Shown: positions 51,897-59,970 of the stretch, piece after piece
How the letters are laid out: each line of letters begins with the position of its first letter
How positions within the stretch are numbered: the stretch's first letter is position 1
NCBI GenBank assembly: GCA_024508675.1
Contig: JANINQ010000011.1
Coordinates: forward strand, 124,001 to 188,000
Source: Afipia sp.
GTDB taxonomy: Bacteria > Pseudomonadota > Alphaproteobacteria > Rhizobiales > Xanthobacteraceae
Direction of reading: 5' to 3'
Length of the DNA: 64,000 nucleotides
The notes under the pieces: generated by a model
What the model saw: the letters and a program-made list of their open reading frames with translations, nothing else
The model's database searches: none
Told to the model about the DNA's origin: nothing
Made by a program: the position numbers and the translations under genes

Positions 51897-52462
51897 CGTG
51901 GCCCTTCGGCTCATTGCAGATGTTTGGCTACGACGTGATCGTCTGCGATCCGCCGACAAGGTTCGAACTGTATTCGGAGCGAGGCAACAAGAAGTCCGCC
52001 GGCGCTCAGTACGATCTGATGACGTGGCGAGACATTGCGGCGCTGCCCGTCGGGCATCTGGCGCGGGCTAACGCGATCCTTCTGCTCTGGGCTTGTCCGC
52101 CGACTCTCGACAAATCGTTCGATCTACTTCGCGCATGGGGCGCGCTCTACAAGACGGAACTCATCTGGGACAAGCGCACCGTCAACGGCAAGCGCCGGAT
52201 CGGAACTGGCTACCGCTCACGCGGGATGCATGAGTCCGTTCTGCTCGCCGTGTTCGGTAATGAGTATCAGATTCACGATGCCTTCCACGGAGTAGTGGAG
52301 GGCGTGGCGCGCGAACATAGCCGTAAACCCGACGCCTTCTATGACGCCGTGATCGCACGCACCGCGGGTTTGTCCCGCTGCGATCTGTTCGCCCGACAAT
52401 CCCGCGAAGGATTCGATACCTGGGGCAACGAGGTCAATAAATTCGACCAGGAGGCTGCATGA
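51893..52462 (+). CDS. MT-A70-family adenine methyltransferase
   Basis: The 189-residue protein matches the MT-A70 family: YDVIVCDPPTRFELYSERGN with catalytic DPPT (DPPW in most members), ILLLWACPPTLDKSFDLLRA, WDKRTVNGKRRIGTGYRSRG, and VAREHSRKPDAFYDAVIART. It transfers a methyl group to adenine N6 in DNA (or RNA); target sequence unknown. It could protect phage DNA from restriction or alter methylation seen by GcrA-type regulators, encoded two genes upstream. ATGA overlap with the LexA-like gene. Confidence 0.85.
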   Translation: MTWPFGSLQMFGYDVIVCDPPTRFELYSERGNKKSAGAQYDLMTWRDIAALPVGHLARANAILLLWACPPTLDKSFDLLRAWGALYKTELIWDKRTVNGKRRIGTGYRSRGMHESVLLAVFGNEYQIHDAFHGVVEGVAREHSRKPDAFYDAVIARTAGLSRCDLFARQSREGFDTWGNEVNKFDQEAA

Positions 52463-52467
52463 TCCTC

Positions 52468-52707
52468 TCAGCGATTTATCAACGGGGTCGGTGCGAGGTC
52501 CATCCGGTCGCGCATGATCCGCGCGAGACCTTCGACGCGGAACTTCAGTTGTTCATCGCGCTCGGGATCGATGGTGACGAATGTCACCTTCCAAGACTTG
52601 CCGTCCGGCCAGATCATGACGTCGGCGCCGGGTGGCCATCCAAGTATTCCGCCAGCCTCAGTTTTGATGGCGTCTCTGATCTCAGCGGCGGTCTTAACAG
52701 GCTTCAT
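52468..52707 (-). CDS. antisense hypothetical protein, 79 aa
   Basis: ATG 52707 starts MKPVKTAAEIRDAIKTEAGG, followed by VMIWPDGKSWKVTFVTIDPE, a compact alpha-beta product. The ribosome binding site is weak. It fills the only gap in the early rightward operon and points the other way. No family recognised. Confidence 0.5.
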   Translation of the reverse strand: MKPVKTAAEIRDAIKTEAGGILGWPPGADVMIWPDGKSWKVTFVTIDPERDEQLKFRVEGLARIMRDRMDLAPTPLINR

Positions 52708-52804
52708 CGTCTCACTCACGCAACGGGGCGGGTTGGATACGCGATTCCAGTCCTCTCTCAATGCGTTTCATCCGCATGGCTCCATTGAAAACAGGAGGTT
52801 TGGA

Positions 52805-53332
52805 ATGGGAAGACCCAAGGGAAGCACTAACAAGCCGAAGGACGGTGAAGTTCCAAAGTCAGGCCACAACAGCAGTCTGACGGACGAACAGCGTCAGGCC
52901 CTGCATCTGAACCAGCACGTACCGGCCTACGCCAAGGCGCTGGAAAAGAAGAAAACGGCAGATGCCGAATTCAAGAACGCCTGCAGGCTGATCAAGTCGG
53001 AGGGCGGCTCTGTCAAGGCGGTGAAGCTCACGCTCGAACTGCGCACGCCGGAAGGCGAGGCGGCATTCCGCGCCCGGATCGCGGAAGAAACCGAAGTCGC
53101 GGCATGGAACGGCGTCGGCGTTCAGGTCGATATGTTCGCGGATCAGATGCAGCCCTCCGAAGACAAGGCTTATGACGCGGGCAAGCGCGCCGGCATGGCC
53201 GGCGAAACAGCGAAGCCTCCGCATGATCCGTCCACCTCGCAATTTCGGAAGTGGATGGACGGTCACGCCGCAGGTCAAGCCGTCGTGTCCAAGGGCTTCA
53301 AGACGCTCGAACCCGAGAAGGAAGCGGCCTGA
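52805..53332 (+). CDS. phage protein with Rmf-like C-terminus, 175 aa
   Basis: ATG 52805 has GGAGG upstream. The N-terminus is basic (MGRPKGSTNKPKDGEVPKSG), the middle helical (YAKALEKKKTADAEFKNACR). The end is Rmf-like: AYDAGKRAGMAGETAKPPHD, QFRKWMDGHAAGQA, with the A-G-x-x-A-G repeat and W-x-x-G-x-x-x-G helix seen in ribosome modulation factor-type proteins. A link to ribosomes is inferred. It overlaps the RuvC-like gene by one base. Confidence 0.7.
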   Translation: MGRPKGSTNKPKDGEVPKSGHNSSLTDEQRQALHLNQHVPAYAKALEKKKTADAEFKNACRLIKSEGGSVKAVKLTLELRTPEGEAAFRARIAEETEVAAWNGVGVQVDMFADQMQPSEDKAYDAGKRAGMAGETAKPPHDPSTSQFRKWMDGHAAGQAVVSKGFKTLEPEKEAA

Positions 53333-53928
53333 TGCGCTTCTGCGGCCTCGACCAAGCTCTGAGACATTCCGGTGCCGCCATTCTTGACGGCGACCGGTTT
53401 GTGCTGGCCGAGGCCTTCCATGCGAAGTCTCCGGGGCAAGGAGGCGCTTTCCACGAGTTCAGGAACTGGTGGGAAGGCTTTCTAGAGCGGCACAAGCCAG
53501 ATCATGTCGCGATCGAAGAACCGCTGCGCTCCGACATGATGCGGACGAAGGTGTCGTACCGGCCTAACGACGCCTTCGGCCAATCCGCGATCAAGACCAA
53601 AGAGCCACTAACCAACATGCAGACCTTGCTTGGTCTGTACGGCGTCCGCGCTCACGCCATCGAAGTCTGCGAAATGCTCGGCATCGAATACGTCGAGGTC
53701 AACAACACAACGTGGAGGGGCGTTATCCATGGCACGAGGCCGCCGAAGGGAACGGCCAATACCAGCGAGTGGTGGAAGGCGCAGGCGATGAATCGCTGCC
53801 ATCAGCTTGGCTGGAACGTCCCGAGCAAGGACGCGGCGGAATCCGCCCTGATCGCAGATTGGCTCCGCATCTCAATGACGCCTGCGGGACGGCAGCGGAA
53901 TCCTGATCTGTTTGGGAGCGCGGCATAA
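53332..53928 (+). CDS. RuvC-like Holliday junction nuclease
   Basis: The 198-residue protein has the RNase H fold of RuvC-like resolvases: MRFCGLDQALRHSGAAILDG with Asp7, DHVAIEEPL with Glu62/63, and NVPSKDAAESALIADWLRI with Asp167 and Asp176 as candidate C-terminal metal ligands. Phage resolvases of this type remove branches before packaging. One-base overlap (TGATG) with the upstream gene. Confidence 0.82.
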   Translation: MRFCGLDQALRHSGAAILDGDRFVLAEAFHAKSPGQGGAFHEFRNWWEGFLERHKPDHVAIEEPLRSDMMRTKVSYRPNDAFGQSAIKTKEPLTNMQTLLGLYGVRAHAIEVCEMLGIEYVEVNNTTWRGVIHGTRPPKGTANTSEWWKAQAMNRCHQLGWNVPSKDAAESALIADWLRISMTPAGRQRNPDLFGSAA

Positions 53929-53942
53929 TGCGCCACATCGGG

Positions 53943-54731
53943 TCAACGCAACCCCGCCTCGATGATTTGGCGGAAGCGCGGGAGACGCGCTTCTATCTCC
54001 GCGATTCTGCGGTCGAGCCCAGTTACGATCTCGTTGAGCGATTGGATGCATACCCCAGCCCGATCCAGTGTTTCGAGCAAGAGCTGAGAAATCATCTCGA
54101 GTTCAACCGGGGGCTTGTTGCTTCCTGCCGTCCGTTCGGCGTCGGGCGCGTTCTTCCATGCTGCTTCTGCTTTCTGGAACTGCGCATGAAAAACCGCAAG
54201 CGAGCCTGCGATCCCATAAGCCTTGAGAAGTTCTTGAAAGATTACATTGCGGAGATGAAGGCTTGCGTTGGGGAATGCCTTGTCAACCTCCTCGAATGTC
54301 ATCCTATCGTTGTTAAAGCTGTCCTTCGCGACGCCGATCCCGTCTTCCTTGAGCAATGCGATAAACACGTCGGGAACGTTGCCCTTGACCGCCGTCTCAA
54401 AATTGGCCGCCCAGCGGGCGAAACGCAGGCGAGTGTCTTTGAGGCTGGGGAGCTCTCTTTCCAAGCGATCTTCTTCACGGCTGACAAGCGCCATGGCGGT
54501 TGCTTCCTGCAGGGCCGATATCTGCACCTGGACGCCACGCCAAGCGTAAGCCGCGGCGATAAGAGCGACCATCGCGCCGAGAAAGGCACCCGCAAAGCCC
54601 AGCCAATCCGAACTCTTGATCGGGTCTTTGTCGAGAATGTAGGGGATTCCTACGGTCAGCAGCGTGCCGAGCGCAGCCGCAAGCGTCAGAAGAGCGACCG
54701 GCGTCAGACCGCCCGGAACCTGCTTATTCAT
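53943..54731 (-). CDS. two-helix membrane protein with coiled-coil cytoplasmic part, 262 aa
   Basis: Two N-terminal membrane helices (PVALLTLAAALGTLLTVGIP and FAGAFLGAMVALIAAAYAWR) are followed by a long helical cytoplasmic domain starting GVQVQISALQEAT, with DRLERELPSLKDTRLRFARW. It is opposite in direction to the replication operon, between the RuvC-like and primase genes, so it probably has its own promoter and is expressed in the lysogen. No family recognised; superinfection exclusion or phage defence is a guess. Confidence 0.65.
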   Translation of the reverse strand: MNKQVPGGLTPVALLTLAAALGTLLTVGIPYILDKDPIKSSDWLGFAGAFLGAMVALIAAAYAWRGVQVQISALQEATAMALVSREEDRLERELPSLKDTRLRFARWAANFETAVKGNVPDVFIALLKEDGIGVAKDSFNNDRMTFEEVDKAFPNASLHLRNVIFQELLKAYGIAGSLAVFHAQFQKAEAAWKNAPDAERTAGSNKPPVELEMISQLLLETLDRAGVCIQSLNEIVTGLDRRIAEIEARLPRFRQIIEAGLR

Positions 54732-54769
54732 GGTGGCAAGAAATCCCCAAAATATCTGGGTATTTCAGC

Positions 54770-55843
54770 ATGATCGCTCGCGCTGAACAACGGGCACGTT
54801 CTGATGCTTGGGTAGGGCGGGCCCGGGAAGCTGATTTGCTTGAACAGGCGGCCCGGTGCGGTGCCGTTCTCAAGCGTGCCGGACGCGAGCATACCGGGCC
54901 TTGCCCATTCTGCGGCGGGACGGATCGCTTCTCCGTCAATCCCGTCAAAGCCAAGTGGCATTGTCGTGGTCACGGCGGAGGCGGGGACGCAATTGGAATG
55001 GTCATGCATATCGCGGGGCTTTCGTTCCTCGAGGCCGTGCAGAACATAACCGGCGAGCCGCCGCCGTCACGGAATTTAAAGCCGCTCACGGAAGCCGAGA
55101 GGGCCGAGCGGAATAGACGGCGCCAAGAGTCAGAAGCCCGCCAGCGGGCCCGTAAAGCGCAGGAGATTTCCTATCAGGAAGACACGCGCGAGGCCGCGCA
55201 GGCGATCTGGGATAACTCGTCCGAGCTACCGGGGACGTTAGCCGAACAATATCTAAGATTGCGCGGAATGGATGATCTGCATCCGTGCTTTCACTCTGTG
55301 CTGCGGTTCAATCCATCGCTACCATATCCGGGCAAGGCGAAACCTTATCCTGCTCTCGTCTGCCGCGTCGATGATGTGATGGGGCAACTGTCATCTGTCT
55401 GGCGCATATTCCTTCGAGGGGATGGAAGGAAAGCCGATGTCGACAACGCTAAACTCGGTCTTGGTCCCGCTGGTGGCGGCGCTGTTCGTCTTGGTGGCGT
55501 GGCTTCTCATATCGGGATCGCGGAAGGCGTTGAAACTGCGCTTGCAGCATCGCTCCTCACAGTTGGAAAGATTCCGGTCTGGGCCGCGCTCTCCACGGCG
55601 GGAATGATCGGACTCGAAGTCCCGCTCGGCGTTTCCAGAATTACGGTGTTCCCAGACGGTGACAGGCCGCTTCGAAAGAAGGGCCATGAATACGAGGCCG
55701 CGATTCCTGCGGGACGGAAAGCCGCTCAAGCACTTTTTGCCCGCTTAACCGAAGAAGGCATCCGCGCGTCTATCGCCGCGGAGCCGCCGCCGGGCAAAGA
55801 CTACAACGACCTTTGGATCGAACAGATGAGGGACGTGGCGTGA
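54770..55843 (+). CDS. phage DNA primase (CHC2 zinc finger and TOPRIM)
   Basis: The 357-residue primase has a CHC2-type zinc finger (TGPCPFCGGTDRFSV with Cys45 and Cys48, KWHCRGHGGGG with Cys65 and His68). A helical linker with charged repeats (about 95-135) follows, then a TOPRIM domain (GIAEGVETALAASLL and TVFPDGDRPL) that holds the catalytic metals. It makes primers for the DnaB-type helicase encoded next. Length fits short phage primases that lack a helicase domain. Confidence 0.88.
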   Translation: MIARAEQRARSDAWVGRAREADLLEQAARCGAVLKRAGREHTGPCPFCGGTDRFSVNPVKAKWHCRGHGGGGDAIGMVMHIAGLSFLEAVQNITGEPPPSRNLKPLTEAERAERNRRRQESEARQRARKAQEISYQEDTREAAQAIWDNSSELPGTLAEQYLRLRGMDDLHPCFHSVLRFNPSLPYPGKAKPYPALVCRVDDVMGQLSSVWRIFLRGDGRKADVDNAKLGLGPAGGGAVRLGGVASHIGIAEGVETALAASLLTVGKIPVWAALSTAGMIGLEVPLGVSRITVFPDGDRPLRKKGHEYEAAIPAGRKAAQALFARLTEEGIRASIAAEPPPGKDYNDLWIEQMRDVA

Positions 55844-55845
55844 AG

Positions 55846-56535
55846 TCAGGGCTCGATAGGATCGCCGTGGGTATAGGCTCGAAGAAATTTTCGATGGTTT
55901 ATCGTCGAAATAGATTCCAGCGATTTAACCGTTGTGCCGGAGGAAAGCATTTTCTGGCGCTCGGTTATGCCGTTCGTGAGCGCCATGTAGAGAGGCCATA
56001 CCAGATTGGCAGGTCGTCCAACAATGTCGCCCGCACGCGGATATTCGGCGGCTCCGACTGTGGCGCTTATGAAAAGAGAGAGCATATTCACGTCTGGTCC
56101 CAATTTAGGGTCCGTCAGGGCTTCGAGGACGGTAGGGTTCTCTGTGGCTTCACGCAACGCGCGTACGAGTTGGTCTCGCGCTGGATCAGCCGGACCGGCG
56201 GCCTCGCGAAGCGGCACCGCCGTGAATTTCCCCATGACCTTGAAGATGGCCGCAGAATATTCGGACAACCTTCTGCTTGCGGCGTCTCGACGTGTTGTTT
56301 CGGTCTGTCGGTTCATCGCAGCGACGGTCATCCAAGCACCGCCGATCGCCGTCAGCCCCGCCAAGAGTGTTTGGTATCGATTAAGCCAGTACTCAGAGCA
56401 GGAGTAGCTATTGGACGCCTTAATTGCTTGAATGATCGTCGCGTCATCACAGGATGCCAATGCGATCGGAAGAGCATTGATCGCCAAGATGGCAATAAGG
56501 ACGAAAATCCAGAATGTTCTCATTTGTGCGGTCAT
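55846..56535 (-). CDS. two-helix membrane protein, 229 aa
   Basis: Two membrane helices (TFWIFVLIAILAINALPIAL and YQTLLAGLTAIGGAWMTVAA) flank a 35-residue loop with two Cys that may form a disulfide (SCDDATIIQAIKASNSYSCS). The cytoplasmic part begins MNRQTETTRRDAASRRLSEY. It is inserted on the minus strand between primase and helicase genes and ends 2 bases from the primase stop. Same general plan as the proteins at 53943 and 62924. Function unknown. Confidence 0.65.
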   Translation of the reverse strand: MTAQMRTFWIFVLIAILAINALPIALASCDDATIIQAIKASNSYSCSEYWLNRYQTLLAGLTAIGGAWMTVAAMNRQTETTRRDAASRRLSEYSAAIFKVMGKFTAVPLREAAGPADPARDQLVRALREATENPTVLEALTDPKLGPDVNMLSLFISATVGAAEYPRAGDIVGRPANLVWPLYMALTNGITERQKMLSSGTTVKSLESISTINHRKFLRAYTHGDPIEP

Positions 56536-56579
56536 ACAGTTAGCCTGCCAAGCGTCGCTCCTTTTGTCGAGGGGCCGAT

Positions 56580-57941
56580 ATGATTTCCGACATCCTCGCC
56601 AACGAGAAAGCCTTTATCGGTGCACTGCTTCGGTCTCCCGAGATCTACTGGGAGGCAAAGACCTTTGTGCGCGGCGAGATGCTAGTCGCGCCCGAGCACC
56701 GGACAATCTTCACTGCTGTTGAGGAATTGCTGGAATCGGGGCGGCGGGTCACGCGTTCGACGCTGGAAGCCCGATTGCCAGCCGAATACGGCGACGGCCA
56801 GCCGTTCGTCCCGCTGGTCGCGGTCCTAAAGGAAAACGCCAGCGATGCCGGGTCCGCGCTCGATTACGCCGAGCCAATCCGGGAGAACTTCGCACGGCAG
56901 AAGATCAGGGCGGCTGCAGAAGCCGCGATCAAAGCCTGCAAGGATATGGGTAAGCCGACGGACGATATTCTGGCGGGGCTCGAAGCGTCCTTGATGGACG
57001 CGACGATGGATCAGGCAACGTCCACCATCAAATCCCTGAGCGAGGCCGCGAAGGCCTCTCTGGATAGGACGGCTGAGAACTACCGGGTCAAGGATAGCAT
57101 CCAGATCGGACTGCGAACTGGAATCCGCGAACTGGACAAGCTGATGGGTCCGGTCATGGGCGGCGATCTGGTGACAATTGCCGCGCCATCAGGCCATGGC
57201 AAGACCACCTTGGCACTGCAGATCATGCGTCACGCGGCGCGGGGAGAGCAAGGCAAGCGAGGCTTGCTTATCAGTCAGGAGATGACCTCTACGCAGATCG
57301 CAACGCGCACGCTGGCGGCATGGACTCAGGTCTCGGTCCGCGCGCAACGGTCCGGCGACATCGACGTCTTCCAGTATCAGAACCTCAAGGAGGCGGCGCA
57401 GGAAGCCGAACAGGTCAAGCTCTTCATCGACGACTGCGGCCAGCAGCGCACCTCCGCGATCTGCTCCAAGATCCGGTCATTCCATCGCCAGCACGGGCTT
57501 GGGTGCGCCGCGATCGATCACATCCTGCTCGTGAAGCCTGAGAATCCGCGCTGGACCAAGGTGGAAACGGTCGAATACGCAGCCATGGCGTTCAAGGAGT
57601 TGGCGAAGGAATTGGACATTCCCATCTTCCTTCTGGCGCAGCTCACTCGCGGATCGCAAGACAAGGCCAATAGCTGGAAGTTCACCGACCAAGCCCTGTA
57701 TGGCGGCGATGCGATCAAGCAGGCCAGCGACGTGATGCTTGGCGTCACGCTCCCCCGCAAATGGCTCAAGCAGCGGGAGCCCGACGAAGGCAGCCGAGAC
57801 CATGCCGAATGGGTAGGCCGCATGGAGCGCTGGCGCGACAAAGCCGAGATCGGCGCCCTCAAGATGCGCGATGACGACGACGGCAACTGGCTCACCATGC
57901 CGTTCGATGGTTCGACCTATACGTTCGGGAGTGTGGCCTAA
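56580..57941 (+). CDS. replicative DNA helicase, DnaB type
   Basis: The 453-residue protein has the DnaB N-terminal domain (NEKAFIGALLRSPEIYWEAK) and a RecA-like helicase domain: Walker A APSGHGKTTLAL at residues 202-213, then LLISQEMTSTQIATRTLAAW, AAIDHILLVKPE as Walker B region, and IFLLAQLTRGSQDK. It unwinds phage DNA with the primase. The last base overlaps the next start (TAATG). Confidence 0.93.
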   Translation: MISDILANEKAFIGALLRSPEIYWEAKTFVRGEMLVAPEHRTIFTAVEELLESGRRVTRSTLEARLPAEYGDGQPFVPLVAVLKENASDAGSALDYAEPIRENFARQKIRAAAEAAIKACKDMGKPTDDILAGLEASLMDATMDQATSTIKSLSEAAKASLDRTAENYRVKDSIQIGLRTGIRELDKLMGPVMGGDLVTIAAPSGHGKTTLALQIMRHAARGEQGKRGLLISQEMTSTQIATRTLAAWTQVSVRAQRSGDIDVFQYQNLKEAAQEAEQVKLFIDDCGQQRTSAICSKIRSFHRQHGLGCAAIDHILLVKPENPRWTKVETVEYAAMAFKELAKELDIPIFLLAQLTRGSQDKANSWKFTDQALYGGDAIKQASDVMLGVTLPRKWLKQREPDEGSRDHAEWVGRMERWRDKAEIGALKMRDDDDGNWLTMPFDGSTYTFGSVA

Positions 57942-58576
57942 TGATCGATATGCGGAACAAGAAGCGGGGGCGTAACAAAACGCCAACGGCCAGACCGGAT
58001 ACCGAGTTGGTAGGTGTGCCAAGTCCGTACGCCCACGGCATCGATTACGTTCGCCGCGTCGTGGACACGCTGAACGCGATGCATCGGCGCAAGCAGATCA
58101 CGAAGCGAGAGCACGATGCGGGCTCCCGCATTCAAGATGCCTTCGGCGCGCTTTATGGCGTCATGGGTGGCGCAATGGACTTCGACCGGGTGCGGGGAGG
58201 TTCGCAGCCGGGATCGCCACCGGGCCCGCCACAACTCGCGGCAAGCCAGCTTCTCGCGTCTGTCCGTGACCGCCTCTATCCCGATGACTGGAAGGTGGTC
58301 GCTCTGGTTTGCGGAGAGGGCCGGTCTATCGAAGAAGCGGCAAATGCTCTTTACGGCGCGCCGGCATCTCGTGGCCAGATGGAAGACTGCGGCCGCCGGC
58401 TTCGAGAAGGCCTGCGCCAGATGGCCGACCGCTGGTTTCCGCTTGAGCGAGCGCAGGGCGGCGGGCTGCGTTCGATGCGGGCAGAGAAGCCGACCCAGAT
58501 TAATCCGGGGCAATTGACCCCGGGCAACGTCGCCCATGCCACCAAGGATAATGTCTATCGGAGCGGGAAGTCATGA
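57941..58576 (+). CDS. phage protein of unknown function, possible late regulator, 211 aa
   Basis: A basic N-terminus is followed by GIDYVRRVVDTLNAMHRRKQ and a segment with helix-turn-helix character: DDWKVVALVCGEGRSIEEAA, NALYGAPASRGQMEDCGRRL, REGLRQMADRW. Position directly after the helicase and before the packaging genes is where lambdoid phages keep late-gene activators or antiterminators. This role is inferred. Confidence 0.55.
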   Translation: MIDMRNKKRGRNKTPTARPDTELVGVPSPYAHGIDYVRRVVDTLNAMHRRKQITKREHDAGSRIQDAFGALYGVMGGAMDFDRVRGGSQPGSPPGPPQLAASQLLASVRDRLYPDDWKVVALVCGEGRSIEEAANALYGAPASRGQMEDCGRRLREGLRQMADRWFPLERAQGGGLRSMRAEKPTQINPGQLTPGNVAHATKDNVYRSGKS

Positions 58577-58752
58577 GCGGGCTATCGCGCTTCCTGCCCA
58601 ACACTCGAGAGACCGCAGAAGAGACTAAGCGCCGCGTCTGGCAGCAGTATGGGATGCTGGTGGTTGATCCCGAAAAAGACCAACTGACTTGGGATGCCCG
58701 AGAGTTCTTGAAATCTATCGGCGCCAAGCTGTACGGTCCGAGGATAACATAG
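58573..58752 (+). CDS. small phage protein, 59 aa
   Basis: ATG 58573 overlaps the previous stop in ATGA. The product (MSGLSRFLPNTRETAEETKR, then VWQQYGMLVVDPEKDQLTWD) is compact and predicted alpha-beta. No family recognised. Confidence 0.6.
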   Translation: MSGLSRFLPNTRETAEETKRRVWQQYGMLVVDPEKDQLTWDAREFLKSIGAKLYGPRIT

Positions 58753-58760
58753 GAGCCTAT

Positions 58761-59051
58761 ATGGCGCTACAAGACCAGAGCTCGTATTTGCGGAAGATGT
58801 TGGGCGACACCCTTGGGTTCATTGTGTTCGCCGTCCTGGTGGCCGCTTACTTCCCCGTTTTCATCGTGTATTTCATCACCAGCGCAATTTGCATGGGGCT
58901 TGCCACGATGATTTGGGGAGAAAATCTATCAGAAAGCACGAACAGCCTACGCTGGATTTTCCCGGCTATACCGACGGCAGTTCTTGTTTTAGGTGGCATT
59001 GGTTGGACGGCATTTTTGCTTTCAGCTCTAGCAAACGGAATTTCGAAGTAG
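58761..59051 (+). CDS. small membrane protein, 96 aa
   Basis: ATG 58761 has AGGAGCCTAT upstream. The product has three hydrophobic stretches (GFIVFAVLVAAYFPVFIVYF, ITSAICMGLATMIW, AVLVLGGIGWTAFLLSALA). It could be a holin-like or exclusion protein, but it is not next to a lysin gene, so no assignment is made. Confidence 0.6.
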   Translation: MALQDQSSYLRKMLGDTLGFIVFAVLVAAYFPVFIVYFITSAICMGLATMIWGENLSESTNSLRWIFPAIPTAVLVLGGIGWTAFLLSALANGISK

Positions 59052-59219
59052 CAGTGGCTGATGGCCTTTGATTCTGAGTGCCGCTAATCCACGGTGGGTA
59101 TCCCATCAACATCTAGTCTCATGCTTGATAAGCAATTTCCAATTGCGATAGCCACTAACCCATTGATGTGAGAATCAATTCCATCAAGAAGCGATTTGAG
59201 CGGCGTTCGGTGGCGTGCG

Positions 59220-59260
59220 GTCAGTAATCCCACAGTTTGACAACCACCGGGATTACTGAC
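59220..59260. repeat. long inverted repeat upstream of tRNA-Gly
   Basis: GTCAGTAATCCC (59220-59231) and GGGATTACTGAC (59249-59260) are exact inverted copies with a 17-base loop. There is no T tract, so simple intrinsic termination is unlikely. The surrounding 246 bases (59052-59297) contain no gene. It could be a processing signal, an antitermination site or a regulator site for the late operon. Confidence 0.55.
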
Positions 59261-59297
59261 TCATTCAGCGCAGGCTCATGAAGTGTCGGCAGAGATC

Positions 59298-59371
59298 GCG
59301 GCTTTAGCTCAATGGTAGAGCCACTGCCTTCCAAGCAGTTGATGCGGGTTCGATTCCCCCAAGCCGCTCCA
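59298..59371 (+). tRNA. tRNA-Gly (anticodon TCC), phage-carried
   Basis: The acceptor stem GCGGCTT pairs perfectly with AAGCCGC, followed by T and encoded CCA. The D arm AGCTCAATGGTAGAGC and the anticodon stem ACTGC-CTTCCAA-GCAGT are regular; the loop gives anticodon TCC (reads GGA). The T stem GCGGG-TTCGATT-CCCCC has one C-C mismatch. It lies inside the prophage before the packaging genes, so it is a phage tRNA rather than an att site. Confidence 0.85.
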
Positions 59372-59557
59372 TCAGTCGCATATCTTCATGTTTCGGCACC
59401 CGGCGCCGCCCTTCACTAATCGCTCAATGTTGAGGTCGATGTTTTTCAGGTAGCTCTCCGTATCTCCTCTGTACTGAGCTTCTGCCGGACGCAACCACTG
59501 GCCAGCAGCGTTCGCCCATAAGCCCGCAGCAATGGCAGCCAACAGAAACTTGTTCAT
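59372..59557 (-). CDS. small secreted protein, 61 aa
   Basis: ATG 59557 has GGAG upstream on the minus strand. The product has a signal peptide (MNKFLLAAIAAGLWANAAGQ, cleavage near AEA-QY) and a short mature part with two Cys (GAGCRNMKICD). Its stop touches the 3' end of the convergent tRNA-Gly. No family recognised; possibly lysogeny cargo. Confidence 0.55.
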   Translation of the reverse strand: MNKFLLAAIAAGLWANAAGQWLRPAEAQYRGDTESYLKNIDLNIERLVKGGAGCRNMKICD

Positions 59558-59613
59558 CAGACGCTCCTTTGAAAACAATCAATCAAAATCAATCCCGACT
59601 GAAATAAAATCAA

Positions 59614-59970
59614 ATGGCCAGAGGCGGAGCAAGGTCAGGGGCGGGGCGCAAGCCCAATAGCCCCAACAAGGCTACGAAAGAGCGTGAGGAGCGGGTCCGG
59701 GCGACCGGGATCACCCCCTTGGACTACATGCTCCAAGTTATGCGGGACACCAAGGCCGACAAGGTCCGTCGGGATGACATGGCCAAAGCCGCTGCTCCCT
59801 ATGTGCACCCCAAGTTCTCGGCTATCACGCCGTCGGTCCCGCCCGGCCAAAACGGCTATGCCGATCTGAGCAAACTGACAGATGCAGAGCTTGAACAGGT
59901 CGAACGCATTAGCCGCAAGCTTTCCGCCTCTTTCGGCGGTGCTGGCGGAGAAGAGACGGCGGGAGATTGA
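59614..59970 (+). CDS. terS: terminase small subunit-like protein
   Basis: The 118-residue protein begins with a basic AT-hook-like stretch (ARGGARSGAGRKPNSPN), then TPLDYMLQVMRDTKADKVRR and YVHPKFSAI, followed by DLSKLTDAELEQVERISRKL. These are features of small terminase-type proteins encoded directly before terL in alphaproteobacterial phages. It would recognise the packaging start site. It overlaps terL. Confidence 0.75.
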   Translation: MARGGARSGAGRKPNSPNKATKEREERVRATGITPLDYMLQVMRDTKADKVRRDDMAKAAAPYVHPKFSAITPSVPPGQNGYADLSKLTDAELEQVERISRKLSASFGGAGGEETAGD

